Positions 43,484 to 51,797 of a stretch of DNA of 64,000 bases are shown piece after piece. The number at the start of each line of letters is the position of its first letter. The first letter of the stretch is position 1. Source of the stretch: Actinomadura cremea (GTDB taxonomy: Bacteria > Actinomycetota > Actinomycetes > Streptosporangiales > Streptosporangiaceae); the NCBI RefSeq assembly GCF_014648495.1, contig NZ_BMRF01000002.1:434001-498000 (forward strand), written 5' to 3'. The notes under the pieces were generated by a model. That model saw nothing but the letters and a program-made list of their open reading frames with translations. It had not been told where the DNA came from and did no database searches. The position numbers and the translations under genes are program-made.

Positions 43484-45274
43484 CTAGGACGACGCCAACA
43501 ACGCCCGCAGCTCGGTGACGGCCTCGCGGAGGCGGTCGGCGAAGTCGTACATCGCGTCCGCCACCGGGCGCGGCGTGCTCAGGTAGACGTTGAACCGGTC
43601 CGGGAGCAGGACGTACGCGACGCCGACGCACTGCTCGCTCGTCGACCCGAAACCGAAGTACCGGATGTTCGTCGACGGGGCCGAGCTGGTGCTCAGGTAG
43701 TCGTCCCGCATGACGGTCCAGCCGGGGGAGTCGAACAGCGGCAGCGGGCCGGTGACGCCCAGCTCCGCGCCCCGCCGCTTCGCGATCAGCTGCAGCTCCC
43801 ACAGGTGCTGCTCGGGCGCCTGCCCCTCCTGGCACTCCTTGGCCCGCCGGACGTGCGCGTCCGCCGCGGCGCGGAACGCGTCCCGGCGGGCGTCGGCGCC
43901 CGCGTCCGGATCGTCCATGGCTTCGACGAACCGCAGCACCTCGGGCGTCACGACCCGCATCGCCTCCGTGCGGCCCCGCCGGTACTGCCGCGTCGCGATC
44001 GACTCGTACGTCGCGCCGACGCGTCCCTTCGCGCGCTTGTGGGCGAGCTGGTACGCCATCTGGACGAACGCGTCCGGCGACGTTCGCAGGGCCTTCGCGT
44101 CCCGCGCGCCGAAGTCGTCGAACGGCACGCAGGCCGTGGCGGTCGCGGCCGCGTAGGCGGCGAACGCGTCGGCCGCGTCCCGCACGTCCGCGCGCAGGGC
44201 GTCGTCCAGGACGAACTCGATCGGCTCGACCGCGGGCGCGCCCTGGCTCCGCGCGCCCGACCGCCGCGACTGCTCCGCGGCGGGCTCGTCGAGCAGCGCG
44301 TCCACGAAGGCGAGGATCGTCGTGCCGTCCAGCTCGCAGTGCTCCACGTTGATGCCCGCCGACCCGTCCCCGAAGACGACGAACGACACCGCCTTGTCGA
44401 ACCACCGGTTGGCGCTGTCACCGTGCAGCAGGTTGTCGCACGCCTCCTGCGCGGAGGCCGGGGCGAAGTCCTCCAGGCAGACGCAGAACAGTGCGGTCTC
44501 GACGTCGTCGAGGGCCCGCGCGTTGCGGTCGTCGAGCGCGCGGAGCGCCTCCCGGCTCGCCGCCCACTCCGCCCGCGCCTTCGTCGTCAGGTGGCCCGCG
44601 GACGGCTCCGGCGACGGCTCCGCCTTCGTGATCGTCTCGAGTGCGGCGGCCAGTTCGTCGAGCGTGTGCGGGTGCCCGTCCGGTCCGATGACGTCCAGCC
44701 GTGTCATGGCGCCGCGGAAGAACACGACGACGTGCCGCGCGGTGGACGGCCCGCCGTCGCCGTACGGGGCGCGGACGGTGTCCTGCTCGGCCCCGGGGAT
44801 CCGCGTCGTCGAGAACAGGAACCGGTTCTGCTCCATCGACAGCGGGCGCCCGCGCTGCACGATCGGCGGCACCCGCTCGTCGTCCAGCCGCAGCTTGTAG
44901 TCCAGCGCGCCCGCGATCAGCCCGGCCGCCCGCGCGACCTGCGTCTCCCCGGAGTCGCGGAACAGGAAGAAGAAGTTCGCGTTGAGCGCGATGCGGTCGC
45001 GGCGGCCCAGGTACCGGTACGGCCAGAACGTGTCGAGCCAGCTGTGCACGCCCTCGCTCCGGTCGTACTCCTCGAGCGCCGCGTGCAGCCGCCGCCCCGG
45101 GCCGTCCGGACGGACGAACTCGTCCAGCGCGGCCTCGGTGCGGGCGAGTTCGTCCGCGGTGAGCAGGGGCTCGCACCACCGCAGGAACCGCGCGCCGGTC
45201 TCGTCGAGCGCGGGCAGCGGCACCCGCGGCAGCGCGTCCTCGTTGCCGAAGGTGCGGGAGGAGGGTTCGTTCAA
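43484..45274 (-). CDS. Carnitine/choline O-acyltransferase family enzyme
   Basis: A 596-residue enzyme of the carnitine acyltransferase family, rare in bacteria. The catalytic histidine is His312 in INVEHCELDGTT (EH-x-x-x-DG type). The carnitine/CoA pocket wording is conserved: GDSANRWFDKAVSFVVF, SIATRQYRRGRTEAMRV and STSSAPSTNIRYFGFGS near residue 525. It has no membrane segment, so it is a soluble acetyl- or acyltransferase. Downstream of a methyltransferase and an Fe(II)/2OG oxygenase on the same strand, it may acylate a hydroxylated, N-methylated amino acid; that pathway is inference. The family assignment itself is firm. Confidence 0.93.
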   Translation of the reverse strand: MNEPSSRTFGNEDALPRVPLPALDETGARFLRWCEPLLTADELARTEAALDEFVRPDGPGRRLHAALEEYDRSEGVHSWLDTFWPYRYLGRRDRIALNANFFFLFRDSGETQVARAAGLIAGALDYKLRLDDERVPPIVQRGRPLSMEQNRFLFSTTRIPGAEQDTVRAPYGDGGPSTARHVVVFFRGAMTRLDVIGPDGHPHTLDELAAALETITKAEPSPEPSAGHLTTKARAEWAASREALRALDDRNARALDDVETALFCVCLEDFAPASAQEACDNLLHGDSANRWFDKAVSFVVFGDGSAGINVEHCELDGTTILAFVDALLDEPAAEQSRRSGARSQGAPAVEPIEFVLDDALRADVRDAADAFAAYAAATATACVPFDDFGARDAKALRTSPDAFVQMAYQLAHKRAKGRVGATYESIATRQYRRGRTEAMRVVTPEVLRFVEAMDDPDAGADARRDAFRAAADAHVRRAKECQEGQAPEQHLWELQLIAKRRGAELGVTGPLPLFDSPGWTVMRDDYLSTSSAPSTNIRYFGFGSTSEQCVGVAYVLLPDRFNVYLSTPRPVADAMYDFADRLREAVTELRALLASS

Positions 45275-45319
45275 CGTCGGACCTCGATTTCGGGGGTCGG
45301 GAAAGGTGCGGACCGGCGG

Positions 45320-46123
45320 TCAGGGTCGGGGCCGGGACACGTGCAGTTCGGCGTAGTACCAGCCGTCGGCCTCCAGGCCGCGCGCGTCGATCCCGGCGTC
45401 CGCGAGCCGCAGCAGCACGTTCTCGCGCTCCTGCGGCGTGGCGAACCGCCGCTGCCGGAACAGGCCCTCGCGGCGGACGGTCTCGTAGCCGGCCGCGGCG
45501 AGCGTCCCGGCGATCGGGGCGAACGGGAACATGCGCAGGATGAAGTGCGCCATCCAGGGGCGCCGCCCCCCGCACGCCGCGACGACGCGCGCGACCGTCC
45601 GCTCGGTGACGTAGCCGAGGCAGCCGGTGGAGATGACGAGGTCGGTCTCCGCGAGCAGGTCCCGCTGCGGCCCGGTCGGGTCGTCGCTCTCGAGGTCGGC
45701 GTGGACGGCGCCGTCCAGGAAGCCGGCGTCGAGCGCGTAGGAGAGGGCATTGTCGGAGGCGTCCAGGCCGAGGAAGCGCGCGGGAGCGGTGCGGCGGCGG
45801 CTCAGCTCCCGGTCGCGGGCCAGCAGCGAGTCGCGCGTCCGCCGGTGGGCGTCGGCGCCACTGTAGCGCTCGTACAGGTCGCCCATCGTGATCCCGTACT
45901 TCAGCAGTGCCGCGTTGATGCCGTAGGAGCAGCCGATGTCGAGGACCGTCGGAACGGCGACGTCCCTCGCCTTCCGGTACTCGCCGATCAGCTCGGCGAA
46001 GTGCGGCCGGGCGAGCTGCGGGATGTGGTAGTCGAGGTCCCGCAGCGTCGTGAAGTAGGCGCGGGGGTCGGGCTGCGTGTAGATGTGGTCGAGCGAGATC
46101 TTTCCGGACGTGTCGACGCGCAC
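45320..46123 (-). CDS. Class I SAM-dependent methyltransferase
   Basis: A 267-residue methyltransferase. Motif I is VLDIGCSYGINAALL near residue 60, and an acidic HADLESDD and VISTGCLGYVT follow in order. N-terminal residues ISLDHIYTQPDPRAYFTTLRDLDYHIPQLARP form a substrate lid of the type seen in small-molecule methyltransferases. GTG at 46123 was preferred over one 18 bases upstream because GGAAGG lies between them. It stands 44 bp from both neighbours in a three-gene unit. Target atom and substrate are unknown; N-methylation is a guess from context. Confidence 0.85.
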   Translation of the reverse strand: MRVDTSGKISLDHIYTQPDPRAYFTTLRDLDYHIPQLARPHFAELIGEYRKARDVAVPTVLDIGCSYGINAALLKYGITMGDLYERYSGADAHRRTRDSLLARDRELSRRRTAPARFLGLDASDNALSYALDAGFLDGAVHADLESDDPTGPQRDLLAETDLVISTGCLGYVTERTVARVVAACGGRRPWMAHFILRMFPFAPIAGTLAAAGYETVRREGLFRQRRFATPQERENVLLRLADAGIDARGLEADGWYYAELHVSRPRP

Positions 46124-46166
46124 GGATCGCGGTCCTTCCACGCGGGGGACTGGAGGAACGGGACGG

Positions 46167-47021
46167 TCAGTCGAGCAGCGCGTCCACCCGGACGGCCCGG
46201 CCCTCGGCCGCGAGGTGCTCGGGCAGGACGCGGCCGAAGAGCTGCCGGGTCCGGGCCACGCTGCCCACGACCCCCGGACGCTCGCTGTAGGCGAAGATCG
46301 CGGTGTGCCGGGACGTCGCCCCGCGCACGGTGCTCACCCGGTGCAGCGAGTAGCGCCCCTTGAAGAGCTGCAGGTCACCGGGCCGCAGCGTGAGATCGCG
46401 GACCAGGTGCCCGCCCCCGCCGGTGAGCACCCGGCGCACGTCGTCGAAGTTCTCCGACTCGGCGGACCTGATGTTCGGGCAGTATTCGAAGGCGCCCCCG
46501 CCCTCCGCCTCCTGCGTCAGCAGGCTGACCGTGAACTCGTTGGTGTCGAAGTGCCAGGGGTGCTCCATGCCCGGCCGGACGACGTTCAGGACGAGTCCCG
46601 AAAGCGGGTCGGCCAGCTCGTGCACCTCCGGCAGCCCGAAACAGCTCGCCACGAAATGCCGGAAAAGCGGGCTCGAATAGAGCCGGGGCACGAGGTGCTC
46701 CGCCGGAAGGCGGTCGCGGGCGACGAACGCGTTCCCCCGCTCGACCGTGAGCCGTCCCGGATGGCCGTCCGGCAACGGAGTGTTCACGTCGATGTTGTAG
46801 GCGTTCACCGTCTCGACGTCGAAATGCGCGTCCCCCTCGATGGAGGCGCATTCGGCCCGCACCGTCTCCTGCCATTCCGGGCGGACGAAGTCGGGCAGCA
46901 CGCAGCAACCCGTCCGCGCCAGTTCGGCACGGGTCGCGGAGACGACCGCGTCCCATCCGGCGCTCGCCGGTTCGCCCAGCGGATAGCGATCGGTGTCGAT
47001 CGCCCGTTCCTCTACGCCCAT
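46167..47021 (-). CDS. Fe(II)/2-oxoglutarate-dependent oxygenase (hydroxylase-type facial triad)
   Basis: A 284-residue double-stranded beta-helix oxygenase. The iron ligands are His157 and Asp159 in PWHFDTNEF and His227 in YSLHRVSTVRG, with Arg238 as the likely 2-oxoglutarate anchor. The layout resembles free-amino-acid hydroxylases/halogenases of the BesD kind, but the HxD aspartate is present, so hydroxylation rather than halogenation is expected. GGAAGGACGTCC precedes the ATG. It is the first gene of the unit with the methyltransferase and carnitine-type acyltransferase. Confidence 0.88.
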   Translation of the reverse strand: MGVEERAIDTDRYPLGEPASAGWDAVVSATRAELARTGCCVLPDFVRPEWQETVRAECASIEGDAHFDVETVNAYNIDVNTPLPDGHPGRLTVERGNAFVARDRLPAEHLVPRLYSSPLFRHFVASCFGLPEVHELADPLSGLVLNVVRPGMEHPWHFDTNEFTVSLLTQEAEGGGAFEYCPNIRSAESENFDDVRRVLTGGGGHLVRDLTLRPGDLQLFKGRYSLHRVSTVRGATSRHTAIFAYSERPGVVGSVARTRQLFGRVLPEHLAAEGRAVRVDALLD

Positions 47022-47320
47022 GGACGTCCTTCCGCCTCGGCGAACCCAAGACGGGTTTTTAGCACATCCCTTCCGTCAATTCACGACGTACATTTCTCGG
47101 CCGATTTATCAGAAACTGATGAACAGGGTCGGTGACCTGTGCTTTCAAACGTTCCAGAATCGCCGCCGATCGCGTCCGGCCACACGCTCCTGTGTCCCAT
47201 CTCACGCCGGGCGCGACCTCGTGCCCCGACGGCTCCGCCGTCCTGGGCGCCCGTGTTTTCCCGGTGCCGCAGGGTAGACGGGGAGTGCGGTACTCGCACT
47301 CCGACCGGGGGGGGACGAAC
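47022..47320. promoter_or_regulatory. Divergent intergenic region with ATCAG-AAA-CTGAT dyad
   Basis: This 299-bp gap separates the divergent oxygenase and phosphatase genes and is less GC-rich than its surroundings near 47040-47170. It contains the perfect inverted repeat ATCAGAAACTGAT at 47108-47120. No promoter could be placed with confidence and no small gene is supported. Confidence 0.35.
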
Positions 47321-48553
47321 GTGGAAGGCGCCGGAGAGCGGATGCTGGTCGAACTCCTGGACGCCAGCCATCTGACCTCGCTGAAGCAGCTTCCGGGCGT
47401 GATCGCGGAGCACGCGGACCGTGCCGGGCTCCAGGACGCGCGGATCTACATCGTGGATCTGCAGCAGGGCGTCCTGCGGCTGCTCACCGGCCGGGACGGA
47501 GAGCTGTCGGCCACCGGCGACGCGCCGGCCGAGATGCGCGTCGACGGCACCCTCGCGGGCCGCGCCTACCAGAACGTGGTGCCGCTGCGGGGCAACACCG
47601 TCGCGGACGGCGGCTGCCACTGGTGGCTGCCGCTGCTCGACGGCACCGAGCGGCTCGGGGTGCTGCGGGTGACGATGGCGAACGACGAGGACGTCCTGCG
47701 GCGCGCCGAATCGCTGGCGGCCCTCATCGCCCTGATGCTCGTCAGCAAGAGCCCGTCCAGCGACTCGCTCGCCCGGCTGGTGCGGACCCGGCACATGACG
47801 GTGTCGGCGGAGATGCAGTGGCGGTCGCTGCCGCCGACGACGTTCGCGAACAACGAGATGGTGATCGCGGCCGCGCTGGAACCGGCGTACCGGCTGGGCG
47901 GCGACACGTTCGACTACGGGCTGTACGGCGAGATCGTCCACCTCGGGGTGTTCGACGCCATGGGGCACGACACCGCCGCGGGACTGACGTCGAACCTCGC
48001 CGTCGCGGCGTACCGCAACAGCCGGGTGGAGGGCGCCGACCTCCTCGAGACCGGGCGGGCGATCGAGGAGGCGCTCATCGAGCAGGACGCCTCCGGCCGG
48101 TTCGTCACCGCCGTTCTGGCCAGGCTGCACCTGCCGACCGGTCGGCTGGAGTGGGCGTCGTACGGGCATCCCCCGCCGATCGTCATCCGCGGGGGCCGCT
48201 GGGTGACGACGCTGGACTGCGCGCCGGGAGTGCCGCTCGGCACCGCCCTCGACCTCGCCCCGGCGGTGTGCACGGAACAGCTCCAGCCGGGCGACCGCGT
48301 CATCCTCTACACCGACGGGGTGGTGGAGGCCCGCGACCCCGGCAAACGGGAGTTCGGGATCGCCCGGTTCGTCGACTTCATCATCCGCCACGATGCCGCC
48401 GGACTGCCGGTTCCGGAGACGCTGCGGCGCCTGGTCCGCGGCATCCTGGAGCATCACGAGGGCCGTCTGGACGATGACGCCACCGTCCTGGTCCTGGAGT
48501 GGCACGGCCCTTCGGGGATGCAGGAGAGCATCCGGGCGCTCACGGCGACGTGA
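47321..48553 (+). CDS. SpoIIE/RsbU-type PP2C serine phosphatase
   Basis: A 410-residue protein: an N-terminal GAF-like sensor region (residues about 1-140) and a C-terminal SpoIIE phosphatase domain. Metal-binding motifs include AAALEPAYRLGGDTFDYGL, GVFDAMGHDTAAGL, LEWASYGHPPPIVIRGG, LYTDGVVEARD and the final DDDATVLVLEW. Such phosphatases dephosphorylate STAS anti-sigma antagonists. Partner genes are not adjacent; the STAS gene at 31.2 kb is one candidate. GTG at 47321 has a G-run (GGGGGGG) eight bases upstream; longer frames upstream are poorly coded. Confidence 0.92.
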   Translation: MEGAGERMLVELLDASHLTSLKQLPGVIAEHADRAGLQDARIYIVDLQQGVLRLLTGRDGELSATGDAPAEMRVDGTLAGRAYQNVVPLRGNTVADGGCHWWLPLLDGTERLGVLRVTMANDEDVLRRAESLAALIALMLVSKSPSSDSLARLVRTRHMTVSAEMQWRSLPPTTFANNEMVIAAALEPAYRLGGDTFDYGLYGEIVHLGVFDAMGHDTAAGLTSNLAVAAYRNSRVEGADLLETGRAIEEALIEQDASGRFVTAVLARLHLPTGRLEWASYGHPPPIVIRGGRWVTTLDCAPGVPLGTALDLAPAVCTEQLQPGDRVILYTDGVVEARDPGKREFGIARFVDFIIRHDAAGLPVPETLRRLVRGILEHHEGRLDDDATVLVLEWHGPSGMQESIRALTAT

Positions 48554-48577
48554 CGGCCGCGTGCCGGGGCCCGTGGC

Positions 48578-49543
48578 TCACTCGCGCAGGGCCCGCATCA
48601 GCATCGGGTACGCCTCGTGCAGGTCGCGCTCCCAGTACGGCCAGCTGTGCTGCCCGCGGAAGAACCGCGTCGTGACCGGGATGCCGTGCTCGCGCAGCCG
48701 GTCGGCGAACGCGCGGCTGTGCCGGTACGTCGCCGCCTCCACCGGGTCGGTGAACGGCCACCCGCCCAGCGATCCGCGCCGCCCGTCGCCGCTCGCGACC
48801 CACAGCCGCACGCCCGCGAGCCGTCCGGCCTGGTCGGTCGGGTTGTGCGCGTGCCAGATCGCCGCCTGGTCGTCCGGGTCGCCCCAGACGCGCCGCCAGT
48901 CCGTCCCCGGGCAGGAGAAGGACGGGCCCCAGCCGGTGGAATCGTCCCCCGGGGTGTGCCCGTCGAGGGTGTGCAGGTAGCCGCTGAACGCGGCGGCGGC
49001 CTCGAACCTGCCCGGGAACCGCGCCGCGTACAGCATGGCGCCGAGCCCGCCCATGGAATTGCCGGCGATCACCCGTTTCCTTCCGGCGCCGTATTCGCGT
49101 TCCAGGATTTCGCGCACTTCGGTCATGTGGAACGTCTCCCAGCGCGGCGGGCCGCCGTCGCCGTGGTTCCACCAGTCGGAGTAGTTCCCGCACCGGCCGC
49201 CGTTCGGCATGACGACGATGACGTCGGAGCCGGTGGTCAGTTCCTCGACGTCGGTGTCGCGGGTCCAGGCGGTGTGGTCGTCGACGCCGCCGTGCAGCAG
49301 CCACAGCGTCGGCCAGGCGCGGTGCGCGTCCCTGGACCAGCCGCGCGGGACGAGCAGGCGCACCTTCTCGCGCCGTCCCATCGCGGGGGACTCGATCGTC
49401 AGGTCCAGGGTCCGGGGGGCGACGAAGGTCTCGGCGACGACCTCCGCGCGGGACGGCGCGTGCGCGGGCGGCGCGGCGGGCGAGAGCGGGACGAGGGGGG
49501 CGAGGACGGCCGCGCATGCGGCGGCGGCGCTACGGCGGAACAA
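48578..49543 (-). CDS. Secreted alpha/beta-hydrolase esterase (antigen 85/EstA-like)
   Basis: A 321-residue secreted esterase of the antigen-85-like family. A signal peptide (about 1-28, ending AHA) precedes an alpha/beta-hydrolase domain with oxyanion segment LLHGGVDD, nucleophile Ser163 in GNSMG and a late His in RGQHSWPYWERDL. The start appears to be TTG at 49543 with GAAAGG nine bases upstream. It shares family and active-site outline with the secreted esterase at 58250-59515. In genera without mycolates such proteins act as esterases; the substrate is unknown. Confidence 0.88.
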   Translation of the reverse strand: MFRRSAAAACAAVLAPLVPLSPAAPPAHAPSRAEVVAETFVAPRTLDLTIESPAMGRREKVRLLVPRGWSRDAHRAWPTLWLLHGGVDDHTAWTRDTDVEELTTGSDVIVVMPNGGRCGNYSDWWNHGDGGPPRWETFHMTEVREILEREYGAGRKRVIAGNSMGGLGAMLYAARFPGRFEAAAAFSGYLHTLDGHTPGDDSTGWGPSFSCPGTDWRRVWGDPDDQAAIWHAHNPTDQAGRLAGVRLWVASGDGRRGSLGGWPFTDPVEAATYRHSRAFADRLREHGIPVTTRFFRGQHSWPYWERDLHEAYPMLMRALRE

Positions 49544-49565
49544 AACGGGGGACCTTTCGAGAAAA

Positions 49566-49588
49566 GGAACCTACTCGGAGTAAGTTCC
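49566..49588. promoter_or_regulatory. Operator-like dyad upstream of the esterase gene
   Basis: GGAACCTACTC and GAGTAAGTTCC form an 11-bp inverted repeat with one mismatch around a central G. It lies 22-45 bp before the TTG start, where a repressor would act. Confidence 0.45.
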
Positions 49589-49620
49589 CGTTTCGTCCGC
49601 CTTGGATGCCTTAAAGGAAA

Positions 49621-49665
49621 GGCGTATAAAATGCATTGCAGGTTGTTCAATGCATTTTATACGCC
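49621..49665. repeat. AT-rich perfect palindrome with 18-bp arms
   Basis: GGCGTATAAAATGCATTG (49621-49638) and its exact complement (49648-49665) flank a 9-nt loop. The arms are about 61% AT in a genome near 74% GC. It lies between the M50 protease terminator and the esterase gene. It could be a regulator site, a cruciform-forming element or an RNA hairpin. Confidence 0.9.
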
Positions 49666-49698
49666 GAGCGCCGGACGCTCGCGGGCGTCCGGCGCTCG
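49665..49698 (-). terminator. Terminator after the M50 protease gene
   Basis: Arms 49665-49678 and 49685-49698 are perfect complements (14 bp, 6-nt loop), located 38 bp after the protease stop on the minus strand. Confidence 0.8.
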
Positions 49699-49735
49699 AT
49701 GCGGGGTTACGGGGTGCGGGTTCGCGGGATGCGGC

Positions 49736-51103
49736 TCAGGCGTCCGGCAGCGGGCCGCCGGCCGGCCCCTTGCTCGGAGCGGGGCCCCGCAGGCGACCGA
49801 TCGTCCACCGCACCAGCCCGCGTCCGAGCGAGTAGGTGATCAGCAGCAGACCCAGGATCGGCAGCAGGATCAGCAGCGTCTGCAGCACGGCGGTGACCAT
49901 GATCAGCGGGTCGCCGCCGACCATGGCGTCCTCGAACATCTGCCGCACCTTCCACCAGGCGAGCGACAGCAGGTCGGGCACCCGGACCGCGATCAGGACG
50001 AGCTGCACGATCATCACCGGGAAGACCGTGAGGACCCAGAACGCGACGAAGACCTGCGGCCAGCGCTTGAGGTCGCGGAGCAGCGCGTCGGGGGGACGCC
50101 GGAGCAGCGTCCGGCTGAGGATCGGCTTGATGTACTTGAACAGGTCGGGGATGCCCGCCAGGTCCGACATGATGTAGTAGCCGTCGAACCGCATGGTCGG
50201 TAGGAGTTGCTGCAGGATCTCCAGGTTCACGTAGAGCAGCGCGACCAGGATCGGCTCGTAGCCCGTCTGCAGGTACAGCAGCGTCAGCGCGACGATGAAG
50301 ACGCCGTTGAAGTAGACGCCGGCCAGGTCGGCGCGCAGCCGCCCGCCCCGGCCGAGCCGGTACGACTCGGTGATGTCGGTGTAGAAGGCGGGCCACACCA
50401 CGTAGATGCCGAAGCCCATGACGCCCGGTCTGACGCCCCCGTACCGGCAGGCCGCGGCGTGGCCGACCTCGTGGAACGCGACCGACAGCAGCCCCAGGCC
50501 CATGACCACGAGGATGCCGACGGGGTTGAGGATGGAGTGCCGGAGCGCGTCGACGACGGACTGGGACGTGAAGACCCAGACCTCGCTGAGGACGAGCGCC
50601 GCGACGACCGCGATGATCGCGAACGGGCTGAGCAGCCAGGCGAACATCCCGCCGAGCAGCGAGCTGACCGACTCGGGGATCACCGCCACCTTGAACTTCA
50701 GCCCGAGGAACGGGTTGGCCTTGACGACCGGCGGCGCGCTCCCGTCGCTGTAGGTGGTGACGCCGAGCGGGGCGAGCTTGCGGTCGACGAGGTAGACGAT
50801 CTGCTCGCCGGTGAGCTGCGCGCCCGCCTCCCGGGAGACGGCGGCCGCCACCCGGTCCAGGGCGATCTCGACGTCGGTCGTCCCGGCCAGGTGGCGGTGC
50901 TCGTGCAGCGCCTTGACGACGTGGAACAGCAGTGGCGGGAGCCGGACGAGCTGGCGGTTCGGCAGGCTGACGAGCTGCGGGGGTTCGCGGTAGCCGGAGT
51001 TCTTGAACTCGCCGACGAGCTCGGTGCCGTCGGCGAGCGTCGGCAGCGTGAGCACCGCGGGCCGGTCCGCCCCGTCCACGGTCGGGGTGGGGCCCGTGCT
51101 CAT
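49736..51103 (-). CDS. M50-family membrane metalloprotease with PqqD/RRE-like N-terminal region
   Basis: A 455-residue membrane protein of the 'putative peptide zinc metalloprotease' type. The zinc motif HEVGH is at 211-215 and the second metal motif FDGYYIMSDL at 306-315. About eight hydrophobic segments surround them. Residues about 40-120 (QLVSLPNRQLVRLPPLLFHVVKAL ... TDVEIALDRVA ... LTGEQIVYLVDRKLAPLGV in outline) look like a strand pair plus three helices, the shape of PqqD-type RiPP recognition elements; this is inference. The ATG overlaps the stop of a small peptide gene (ATGA), so the two are translationally coupled. It most likely cleaves and/or exports the peptides encoded upstream. 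Confidence 0.85.
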   Translation of the reverse strand: MSTGPTPTVDGADRPAVLTLPTLADGTELVGEFKNSGYREPPQLVSLPNRQLVRLPPLLFHVVKALHEHRHLAGTTDVEIALDRVAAAVSREAGAQLTGEQIVYLVDRKLAPLGVTTYSDGSAPPVVKANPFLGLKFKVAVIPESVSSLLGGMFAWLLSPFAIIAVVAALVLSEVWVFTSQSVVDALRHSILNPVGILVVMGLGLLSVAFHEVGHAAACRYGGVRPGVMGFGIYVVWPAFYTDITESYRLGRGGRLRADLAGVYFNGVFIVALTLLYLQTGYEPILVALLYVNLEILQQLLPTMRFDGYYIMSDLAGIPDLFKYIKPILSRTLLRRPPDALLRDLKRWPQVFVAFWVLTVFPVMIVQLVLIAVRVPDLLSLAWWKVRQMFEDAMVGGDPLIMVTAVLQTLLILLPILGLLLITYSLGRGLVRWTIGRLRGPAPSKGPAGGPLPDA

Positions 51104-51327
51104 GCGTTGTCGTGGACGGCGGCCGCCGGGACGCACGTCAGCGTGGAGTGCGCCGGCTGGGCGAGCAGCCCGGTGCCGAGCACGCCCGTCGTGCCCGAGG
51201 AGTACGTCGCCTGGCAGGCGTAGAAGACGACCGTGTCGCCGCCGGCGCCCGACATCGCGAACCGCTGCGGCAGGACCTCGCCCGCGAGCCGGTCCAGGTC
51301 GGCGTAGGTGAATCTCTGAGGGTTCAT
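51100..51327 (-). CDS. Precursor-like two-cysteine peptide 1
   Basis: A 75-residue peptide. The N-terminal part FTYADLDRLAGEVLPQR (residues 6-22) is nearly the same as in the peptide at 51442-51708. The C-terminal part has Cys38 and Cys65, a central Gly/Thr/Leu-rich stretch and the ending LTCVPAAAV. It has no ordinary signal peptide. The gene overlaps the M50 protease gene by 4 bp. The arrangement of conserved leader, variable C-terminal part and coupled membrane protease is that of a ribosomally made, processed peptide. The ribosome site is weak (AGCGAG). Confidence 0.75.
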   Translation of the reverse strand: MNPQRFTYADLDRLAGEVLPQRFAMSGAGGDTVVFYACQATYSSGTTGVLGTGLLAQPAHSTLTCVPAAAVHDNA

Positions 51328-51375
51328 GAGCTCGCTTTCGGGATTCGTCCGTAAGCAGGTGTTCATGGGAAGGGG

Positions 51376-51405
51376 GAAGGGCTGGCGTACGAACGCCAGC
51401 CCTTC
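51376..51405 (-). terminator. Attenuator-like stem-loop between the two peptide genes
   Basis: Arms 51376-51388 and 51393-51405 are perfect complements (13 bp, ACGA loop), 37 bp after the stop of peptide 2. It could end most transcripts after peptide 2 and let some continue into peptide 1 and the protease. Confidence 0.75.
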
Positions 51406-51441
51406 CGGTGCAGGCCGAAGCCCGCGACGTCAGAACTGAGG

Positions 51442-51708
51442 TCAGCCCTGGACCGCGGCCGGCGTGCAGATCTGCGAGTTGGCCGCCGGCACACCGTTGA
51501 TGATGGTGAGCAGGCCGGTGGCCGGCTGGTTGCTGTTGGCGGAGCAGGAGCTGACGACCGTGGTGTCGTCGCCGTCGTGGCCGCCCAGGTTCAGGTTGGC
51601 GTTCTCGTTCTCGTTGCCGCCACCGACGAGAAGGGTGGACAGCACGGCGCGCTCCGGCAGAACCTCGCCGGCGAGCATGTCCAGTTCGGTGTAGCTGAAG
51701 GACTTCAT
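51442..51708 (-). CDS. Precursor-like two-cysteine peptide 2
   Basis: An 88-residue peptide homologous to the one at 51100-51327. Leader residues 4-20 read FSYTELDMLAGEVLPER. An Asn/Glu/Gly-rich spacer (about 29-48) follows, then TTVVSSC (Cys55), ATGLL, and the ending QICTPAAV (Cys81). Cysteine spacing is 26 against 27 in peptide 1, and the residues round both cysteines are conserved between the two, so a disulfide or thioether link is plausible. The ATG is preceded by AAAAGGAACCAC. It is the first gene of the unit and has its own promoter. Confidence 0.78.
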   Translation of the reverse strand: MKSFSYTELDMLAGEVLPERAVLSTLLVGGGNENENANLNLGGHDGDDTTVVSSCSANSNQPATGLLTIINGVPAANSQICTPAAVQG

Positions 51709-51797
51709 GTGGTTCCTTTTCTCCTTGTCAGGCCCGGATTCCAAGGTGGATACCGGATGTCCCTGTCCCGCTGCGGGGTCGCAGCGGTGTAGCTCTA

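Noticed and set aside
46167-47021. Amino-acid halogenase (BesD-like)
   Set aside because: The metal motif is His157-x-Asp159; halogenases of this family have Gly or Ala instead of Asp, so a hydroxylase is expected.
49602-49839. Small plus-strand frames across the AT-rich palindrome
   Set aside because: They consist of the palindrome, the terminator and antisense of the protease gene, with no ribosome site or recognisable sequence.
49736-51708. Daptide, lanthipeptide or sactipeptide cluster
   Set aside because: No oxidative decarboxylase, aminotransferase, LanB/C/M, YcaO or radical SAM gene lies within the surrounding genes; only the M50 protease accompanies the peptides.
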